A DNA stretch of 64,000 nucleotides from the NCBI GenBank assembly GCA_036426205.1, contig CM071568.1, positions 222,940,966 through 223,004,965 on the forward strand, given 5' to 3'. The position numbers were made by a program, and so were the translations under genes. Below the pieces are notes generated by a model. The model saw only the letters and a list, made by a program, of their open reading frames with translations, had not been told where the DNA came from and made no database searches. This document shows, piece after piece, positions 57,154 through 64,000 of this stretch; position 1 is the stretch's first letter, and each line of letters starts with the position of its first letter. Origin of the DNA: Ascaphus truei. Lineage: Eukaryota > Chordata > Amphibia > Anura > Ascaphidae.

Positions 57154-58013
57154 TGTAACAGATTTTCTGACCTGGCTTGACCCACCCAATCTCACATTGG
57201 CTCCTGTGGTCTAACCAGTCCCCATTACAGTGAGTTGTGTCTGGTGGTGCACCTGTTGGCAACAGGACCCCTGAGTCTCCCGCATGATATTGTGTGGGGA
57301 ATGCCAACCCAGACAGGCAGCTGAGGTAGTGTGCTTGAGTCCTACCTATATCCAGTGCAGCGCCTCCACCTCATCAGGATCCCTGCGTCCGCATGGGGAT
57401 GGTTCTGATGAGGAACTCCTCCGTGGTGCTTTCCTCTGCAGAGTAATTCCAGACTCACACAGTGGGGTTGTCTTTGAACAGGGCAGCTTTATTGCTTGGT
57501 GGTATGGGCAAGCTGCCCCTCACAGCTAGCAGCTTAGCCGCTCATCTCTCTGCTGCACTCCATTAGGAAGGTTCCTTCTCCTCTAATAGAGTTGCTCTCC
57601 ACCTCTCCTCTCAAAGATATTCACCAGCTTCTCTGTCTCTCTGCTCAGAGCTGCACCCAGAATAGAACACACCACCGCCCCTCTTCAGCCCAATCCGACC
57701 ATCCCCTGACCACACAACACCCCGTCCTGCCATGCAGATCTCCAGTGCTCTTACTGACAGAGGCAGCACAACACAGGAAATGAACTCCTAACTTTAGGCA
57801 GTGCTGTGTCTTATATCACCTCCAGAAACACAGACACACTCTGGGTCACTAAGGGTGGACACACAGTATGTTGTCACTTCCTTTGGGACATATGACACCT
57901 TACCAGGGTTTGAGGGCAAACCTCCATGATTGTTGCTGGCAATCCTGTATACTTACCAGGTTTACTGCCAGCATGAGAAAGAGATGTGTACACCAATTTT
58001 ACACTTGGTTACA
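57154..58013 (-). mobile_element. 860-bp LTR (5' LTR of the reverse element)
   Basis: On the reverse strand it starts TGTAACC and ends GTTACA (inverted ends). It has a TATATAAG-like box near 57812-57819 and AATAAA near 57488. The bases beyond its start (58014 to about 58075) equal the interior end of the same family, with the purine run GGGGGAGAA. It therefore also looks like the 3' LTR of another copy, as in a tandem array. Confidence 0.8.
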
Positions 58014-58076
58014 TTCTCCCCCTGGTGGAACCCAACGGCCCGGCTGGGATTTAAATTTGCGGAACCTTCCTTCAGG

Positions 58077-58145
58077 TATATATAGATATATATAGATATA
58101 TATATAGATATACATACATACATACATACATACATACACACACAT
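58077..58145. repeat. ATAG/ATAC microsatellite
   Basis: TATATAGA runs pass into CATACATA repeats and cut off the LTR-element sequence. Confidence 0.9.
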
Positions 58146-58377
58146 CACGGAATTGTTTTCACCTCCTCATGGTCACAAAATACAACAAGTACAAATATAT
58201 ATAAATATATATGTTGTTTTTTTTTACATGGATTTCAGGCAAAAGGTGATACATTGTGTGCTCATTTGCATGTAATTTCCCAGAATACCTTGCTGCAGTG
58301 GAAGCACTGTATGCTAGGTAATAATGGTTGAAAGGCAGGTTTGCAGACCTGTCTAAGACATGTGAATGTGCTCACAA

Positions 58378-58380
58378 GAG

Positions 58381-58411
<31 letters not shown>

Positions 58412-58470
58412 GAGATAGAGAGATAGAGAGATAGAGAGATAGAGAGATAGAGAGATAGAGAGATAGATAG
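58378..58470. repeat. AGAT / AGAGAT microsatellite
   Basis: About seven AGAT units are followed by about nine AGAGAT-type units. Ser/Leu/Tyr reverse ORFs here come from the repeat. Confidence 0.95.
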
Positions 58471-58499
58471 ATATAAAGAAAGGGATCTGAAGCATTTGT

Positions 58500-60250
58500 A
58501 TTTCACTTTTGCTTTGGCCTCTTTCCTTCTTTACTATATAACTAGAATAAATATATATATTTGTGCTTGTTGTATTTTGTGACTATGAGGAGGTGAAGTC
58601 AACTTTGTTATGCTTTGTGGAAGCTGCTTCTAATTCTGCTCTTTTTCATAATTCTCTCTTTCATTATACATGTCTCCCCTTTAAACCCTCTTCCATTATG
58701 CACCTTTCATAAAAATCAACTTTTATTTTACCTGTTTTTCCATTAAGTTCTTTTCCATTATACTCTCTCCTGCAGTAAGTACAGACGCCTATTACAAAAT
58801 GACACTTGCTATGAACTTGCACATACTGTATCCAGAATAGGCTGTGATAGGAAAATAAGCAAACACTATCGTACATTGTGTTGGCTTTAGAATGACAAAA
58901 GCTGTCACATTTTAAAGCTGAGTTTCGTAAACAATACTTAAATTGAGACCCAAGCCACATACAGTATATTGGAAGTGTAAGATTTTTTTATTTAACAAAC
59001 AGAGAGAATAAAAGCATTACATTTTAAGGCAATTACCATTTAAAGTTGCACATAATTTGTTACCCAATAGAAAATATTTAACCCGTTCGCTGCCAGAGCA
59101 AATGGGTTAACATACTGTACTGTATCTGAACTTAGAGTCAATACTGTAGATTAACAATATTTCAACTATTTAAAAAAAAATGCTGTAAAATTACATATTT
59201 TCCTTTTATTTTTATCACAAAATATTTACTACATATGTACGATTCTCTTCAAATGGGCTTTGCTACATTTTTCACAAGTTTAAGTTTGTGTTTGCAAAAG
59301 CTGAGCCAATTTTGTTATTTCTTCTACAATATACTGTACCACCATACACAAATGAAATCCCCGGCGCATGGTATGGACAGACAAAAGAATGGATTACCAC
59401 TAAAGTTGCAAGCGTCCAATAGATATCCACAGTGGATAAAAGTCTGGATATTTTCCATATAAAAATCCTGCTCCGGTGCTGTCCTCCTCAGCGATGTTAT
59501 CCTAATGTATAATACACAAGAGGAGAGGAAAACACACCATAGTGCAGTATGCAAAGTCCAAAATCTTGTACCCTGTAGACCCCAATATAAAATGCCTACT
59601 TACAAAGTGGGCATGCAATGCATGCGGTGGATAGGATCTGTGCTTGTGCCAGCATCTTCTCCCGCTGTTCCACAAACCCCACGTGTTCCAGTCTCTCTGG
59701 CTCTGTTTCTCTCCCAGCACTCCCCCACTACCAGCACTCTATTTGTTTCCCCAAAGGATAAATATAAGGCGAAAAAACAAATGGTGCAGAACTGCAAAGC
59801 TTTCATTTAAAACACACACACAGAGAAACACACTTACAATGTGTCTCTGCTGACAATAAAACACAATTGCCATCCGCAGCTTGTCCGAACTGAAGCTCCA
59901 GCTGATGCTAGTGATAGCCGCAATCACGTGACCCAGCACACGTACTGATGGCATCACTGCAAAAGCGTCCTCCACACTCCATTGCCCCCCTATTGTTTTT
60001 CACTTTCTCTTTTTTTCCCTGGTATGGTATTCCCTTGTCCTTCCCTTCCTCTGTCTTGTAGTTAGAGAGCATTTTACTTTTAGTATACCTTTGCTGCTAT
60101 AGTGTTTGACAAGTTCCATAGTTTTGTTCTTGTGCTTTTCGGATTAAAATATAAATTTTTTGGCATATTCCTAATTTCTATTATCATTATTATCATTTCA
60201 CGGTCATTGAGTGCCAAGAACTCCATATAACGCATCATTGCCATGGGCAC
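58500..60250. other. No recognised gene
   Basis: AT-rich sequence lies to 59.2 kb. 59.3-60 kb has moderate GC and may be terminal-repeat DNA of a retroelement, but no diagnostic motif was found. Confidence 0.3.
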
Positions 60251-60284
60251 GAGTGACGCCAGCAGAGTCAAGGTAAGTTTAGAG

Positions 60285-60605
60285 TTGCAGAGGCCTCATG
60301 CAATCTCCCGGCATTTCATTTAAAAGCTTCGGGGAAGAGCGCAGGGCCTCTGCAATCACCCCAGCCCCGCCAGACAAATCCAGTGCCCCCCTAAGGGCCC
60401 CCCCCCCATTTGCATGCAGGGTCATGTGACATCACATTGCCATGGCAATTTAACGCTGGGTTACCACGACAACACATTAATGGAAGGGAAGGTACTATAA
60501 GTGGATTACGGAGGCTTCGCATGATCCCCCGGCATTTAATTTAAATGCCTGTGGGGAGAGCGTGGGGAGCTGTATAACTGCGTGCCCCCCCCCCCACCGA
60601 AAAAT
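60285..60605. repeat. Two related units with CCCGGCATTTAATTTAAATGCC-type cores
   Basis: GCAATCTCCCGGCATTTCAT at about 60300 and GATCCCCCGGCATTTAAT at about 60522 start two units spaced about 220 bp apart with similar following sequence (GGGGA-GAGCGC/T-GGG). Confidence 0.55.
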
Positions 60606-60639
60606 ATAGCGCCCACCCAGGGGAATGAAAGTTAATACT

Positions 60640-60840
60640 GTATAGTACATTATATTTAACTTCATTATAAATTTTGCCAACCGGGTGGAGATGATCCAAT
60701 GTCAGAGATGCACTGTGCGTACAAGCTGGGGTCACTGATGTAGTCCGCATTATATTTATCTTCATTATATACGGTTCCAACCGGGTGGAGATGACCCAAT
60801 GTCAGGGGTGTACAGCATTGTGCAAACCAGCCGGGCTCAT
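60640..60840. repeat. Tandem repeat of about 110 bp in the forkhead tail
   Basis: AACCGGGTGGAGATGATCCA and AACCGGGTGGAGATGACCCA start two similar units. On the reverse strand both encode a DIGSSPPGW segment that follows forkhead copy 2, so the C-terminal tail was duplicated. Confidence 0.7.
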
Positions 60841-61293
60841 TCATAAAATCAGCATCATAGTTGACAGGTGCCTGCGGCGGAAGCTAGTATTCAGTTAGGG
60901 CCAGGTAGCAAATATTGCTGCTCACCAAGTTTTCAGTCATGGTCGGCCCGCTATTGCAATAATATTGGGAAGCCGGTTTGGGTCGGGAGTTATGATGTAC
61001 AGACACTGTACGAATCTTAAATGGATTAAACCCGATCTTTCTTCTTTTGCAGTCACCATGAGCAAACATATTGGCAAAAGCTGGGAGCACAGACCAATAT
61101 TCTCTTGTACAGGTATCTCCCAGAGGAGGGGCTGTGCGAAAAAAGCCATCCTCATTAGGTAATGTTTACCTTACCGAATCGTTCCAGCCACGTTTGGTCG
61201 GTTAAAATTTGAAGAATTCCTATTTTTTAAGCATATAGTCGCCTTCTTATCTGTTCCAGCATTAATTGCAAAAAATATGAGAAATGCGTAACT
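60770..61293 (-). pseudogene. Forkhead domain gene fragment, copy 2
   Basis: The reverse strand encodes CSYAFLIFFAINAGTDKKAT, FNRPNVA, WNDSVR (for WQNSIRH), TLPNEDGFFRTAPP, REYWSVLPAFANMFAHGD and KRRKIGFNPFK, which is the forkhead order including the YW before the basic wing end. The tail continues GPTMTENLVSSN and, past a stop, NYDADFMNEPGWFAQC and DIGSSPPGW. Stops and frameshifts make it a pseudogene. It is homologous to copy 1 at 20 kb: MFxHGxxKRRKxGFNPxK and GPTxxxN are shared. The recognition helix is closer to consensus here. Confidence 0.8.
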
Positions 61294-61299
61294 ACATTG

Positions 61300-61749
61300 T
61301 GGTTTGGTATAAGGACTTGACATTACTTGACTTGACATGTCCATTCTGCAAGTGCAGGGATACAATGTACAGTAGAATGATGAGACAAGTATTGTGTATA
61401 CTGTGGAGATTTTAATTATGAAACGCCTACATTTGATAACGTCTTCAGCGAACATTGTCACTTTACAATGGATGATTGTAGTGGCCACTAATTTATCTAG
61501 TTTTTAAACACCATCAAATTGACTGCACAAAACTCACTGGCTGCACTGTGCAAAGGGATTCACTTTTACCATCTGACGGTAACATGCAGAACAGCACTCA
61601 AAGAAATCACAATCACAGTAATCATGGAAAATCAACAACGCTAAACATGCGTGTGATTGACAGCCTTCAAGGAAGATTAACAAGTGAATGCGACGTGGAA
61701 TACAGCAGACTTCACGAAAACTGCGGCGAGAAATGTTCGAATAACGGCC
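61300..61749 (-). repeat. 5' flank shared with forkhead copy 1
   Basis: On the reverse strand GAAGACGTTATCAAAT followed by AGGCGTT occurs here and at 19965-19990, in both cases 110-150 bp before the domain. GGCCGTTATTCGAA lies further upstream in both. The unit that was duplicated therefore includes at least about 0.5 kb of 5' sequence. Confidence 0.65.
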
Positions 61750-61769
61750 ACTGTATCTGTATACGACTA

Positions 61770-62630
61770 TGTTAGGCTCATAAACTGATCCAATCACTGC
61801 TAATATTTTAAAATAGAATACAATTTGTTTTAGCCCAAACCTGTTTTAGATGTTCTATGTTATCCTCCACATTTAAACAGATGCCTCAATGGATTTTGAA
61901 CCCCCCAGTATTTTTTTTTATAGTTTCCTTGAACCCTTTCCATGTCAGGAGGCCTAAAAGACATTACTAATATTTCCATTATGTAGCCCATAACCGCAAC
62001 AAATAAAAGGAATTCTAATTCTAGTTGGTGAAACATCTTCTGTTTCTTAATCTAGATGAACTTTGTTTGTTTATCATAAACTGGATTTCTCAAAGGAGAA
62101 CTATACAATATAATGCTTAAAATGGTTACTAGGTGACATTAAGATTCCTCAAATGTGTTATTAGTAAACATAAAATTGTAAAATCTTCATCAAAATGTGC
62201 TGCATTTTTTGTTGATACTAACCTGAAGGCCTGGGGAGGGTTTTTTTTAAAGTAATATTCATCAATCATAATTGTTCTCCATGATCCATATTAAGAAACT
62301 TTAATCCCTTGTTCTAGTAATTAGCATTTGATAATTTTGAACAAAAACAGTTTCTAGAACGTGCTGTTAATTGGTGGTATATAGTTTTATGCTATTTTGG
62401 CAGCCAGAGCTGTTGGTGTGTTAGCCATACAGATTTTATTAAAATGACTAAAATATCTGCATACAGTATATTGTCTCAGGAATTTAGCAGATGGAACAAA
62501 TAATATTTGTGCAGATAGATCTGTTTTGCTTGCTGTAAGATATAATACAAAAGGCATTGTGCTAAATTTCCTACTTCATACGGTAAAATGAACAGCTTTA
62601 GATCTGGTAAAAATATACAAAAGTTCAGTA
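61770..62630. other. No recognised gene
   Basis: AT-rich sequence without motif-bearing ORFs. Confidence 0.35.
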
Positions 62631-63084
62631 CTTGGGGCCTCGTGCACTAAACTCCGATAAAAAATAAATCGCCATTTTTGACAGCGTTGCTATTACGGAA
62701 TGTAGAAAGCCCCAAATAACTGTGATAGCAACATGTTTACAATTGGGGAGTATCCTGCTCATCACTCTGAGAACTAGAAAATGGCATGGCGTGTTCAAAA
62801 ATGTTATTTTGGAATTGGGCGATAATCTCGCAAGACAACCAATTTCTCGAGTGGCCTATTTAAATGCTCCATTTATTTTTATTTTTTCTCTCTGTTGTTG
62901 GGAGTGAGTGAGTGAGTGAGAGACAGACAGAGCTAGGCATTTGGAGGATTTGTGATTGCTACAGTTGTTGTGTATTTTGATAGATTTGTCTTGTGAAGTT
63001 TTGTTTTCTTTACACATTTATGTTCTTGTGAGTTTGAAAATGTTTTGTGTGTGTCGTTTAATTTGTTTATCTGTTATTTGTTAG

Positions 63085-63305
63085 TGTTAGAGATGGGAGG
63101 CGTGGGAGTCAGAGGAGTGATGGTGGGGTGACTGGTGGGGATAGTGGTGGTGCTGAAGTGAGTGATGTTCATATGAGTAGGTGTGTGAGTGCACGCAGGA
63201 GTCAGGAGTGATGTGTTGTAAGTGGTGATGGGGTTACTGGTGGTGGTAGGGTGACTGGTGGTGTGGGGTGAGTGGTGGTGGTGGGGTGACTGGTGTGGTG
63301 GTGGC
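63085..63305. repeat. GGTGGTGGGGTGACT minisatellite
   Basis: Short G/T-rich units with GTGACTGGTGGTG cores lie just before the Myb-like fragment. Confidence 0.85.
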
Positions 63306-63377
63306 AATGGTGCTAGGCTCCTGCAGTCTGTTCCATTGGAGGAAGGGGAGTCCAGTCAGCAGCAGCCAAGCTCACCG

Positions 63378-63504
63378 ATTGCAGCTGGGCGTAAAAAGCG
63401 TGTAGAAATAAACAAAATAAACGTTTCAACGATGAGGAGAATAAGTCCTTGTTACTGGTATTTTGGAGCATTAAGCCCAGCTGTATGGGCACTTAGTAGG
63501 TAAG
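63378..63504 (+). pseudogene. Myb/SANT-like domain fragment
   Basis: The frame KRFNDEENKSL shifts to TGILEH, a stop, and AQLYGHLVGK. The order NDEEN-LVxGILEHYxxLYG is that of the Myb/SANT-like domain in Harbinger-associated and related DNA-binding proteins. A GT dinucleotide (GTAAG) follows at 63501, so an exon end is possible. One frameshift and one stop are present. Confidence 0.55.
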
Positions 63505-63866
63505 AAAATCCATTGCAATGACTGTTAAAATTTATAGAGCCATCTATTATCTAACATTTATGAAGTCACATTGAACGGACAATTACATATAAATGTCATT
63601 GTTTCTATATATACACATGTTATCATTGATTGTTTACAACCAGTATACGATTATAGGAATGGTAGAATTGTATGTAAATATTATATATTCTCATATTCAT
63701 CATTTGCTTAGTATGAATCCACATTTTTTTAATCTACATGTGCCACACATTCTTTTTCAAACCGCATGTTAAATAAATGTTAGAAGCGTTCACACATTTC
63801 TTTTAAAGAAATATTTGATTTTAAGATATGTACATGATCAAAGTTATTTTGTTATATATATTGTAT

Positions 63867-64000
63867 TGTATGTCTTTATTTATATAGCGCCATTAATGTA
63901 CATAGCGCTTCACAGTAGTAATACACGTGGTAATCAAATAAATAACAGATAATATAAATAACAGATCATGGGAATAAGTGCTTTAGACATAAAAGTAACA
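63867..64000 (-). mobile_element. CR1/L2-type LINE 3' end, cut by the window edge
   Basis: It is the reverse complement of the LINE tail at 18.35-18.53 kb (TTTATATAGCGCCATTAATG and TACATAGCGCTTCACAG). The coding part would lie beyond the window. Confidence 0.85.

Larger units (their letters stand above)
62636..63504 (+). mobile_element. Harbinger-like element, 5' part (tentative)
   Basis: It opens GGGGCCTCGTGCACTAAACT, like the repeat at 6238, and leads through a T-rich leader into a Myb/SANT-like coding fragment. The other end was not found. Confidence 0.4.

Noticed and set aside
1..64000. CRISPR array, bacterial operons, rRNA or tRNA genes
   Set aside because: No spaced direct-repeat array, no ribosome-binding-site-led gene strings, and no tRNA or rRNA signature was seen. 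The content is eukaryotic transposon DNA.

Overview
The window looks like a transposon-dense stretch of a vertebrate genome, most likely a frog. The case rests on the mix of elements: L1/Tx1-like LINEs with a coiled-coil ORF1, a CR1/L2-type LINE with a GCGCTATATAAATAAA-type tail, several GIY-YIG Penelope-like elements (PLEs), a DIRS-type retroelement, Tc1/mariner and Harbinger-like DNA elements, LTR remnants and many short inverted-repeat elements. No intact single-copy host gene was recognised. The species cannot be fixed from the sequence alone.

Layout. 1-5.3 kb: PLE debris (inverted arms at 1.3 and 4.3 kb, a 312-bp palindrome, a hammerhead-like motif, a cluster of CRE-like TGACGTCA sites), then a reverse-strand LTR. 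5.4-9.4 kb: a Tc1 end, an L1 ORF2 scrap, a Harbinger-like repeat and a G-rich minisatellite. 9.5-14.3 kb: a forward L1 ORF2 with few lesions. 14.3-18.5 kb: a VNTR, a MITE, a Tc1 transposase fragment and a CR1/L2 fragment. 19.5-20.6 kb: a broken forkhead-domain gene. 20.6-23 kb: a PLE with a foldback 5' end and a well-formed hammerhead-like fold. 23.2-27.1 kb: a VNTR, a mariner-type transposase that appears to contain introns, and tandem repeats. 28.5-30.5 kb: foldback repeats and an LTR-like insertion with a 5-bp target duplication. 31.2-34.1 kb: a reverse PLE with an internal deletion. 34.5-35.7 kb: three foldback repeats. 35.9-39.2 kb: a DIRS-type element split by an LTR-like insertion. 42.5-45.7 kb: two same-family PLE copies in inverted orientation with an LTR-like sequence between them. 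45.7-53.2 kb: a second, longer L1 that carries a MITE and a PLE-plus-satellite insertion. 53.4-58 kb: a reverse LTR element without visible pol. 60.6-61.3 kb: a second forkhead fragment on the reverse strand. 62.6-63.5 kb: Harbinger-like sequence with a Myb/SANT-like fragment. 63.87-64 kb: a reverse LINE tail cut by the window edge.

The history is one of nested insertion. PLE copies were hit by LTRs, MITEs and an L1, and the L1 was later hit by a MITE and by PLE/satellite DNA. Nearly all reading frames are broken. The least routine observations are the two homologous forkhead-domain fragments that share upstream sequence, the intron-bearing mariner-type transposase, and the hammerhead-like motifs in several PLE families that share the same extra adenosine next to stem II.
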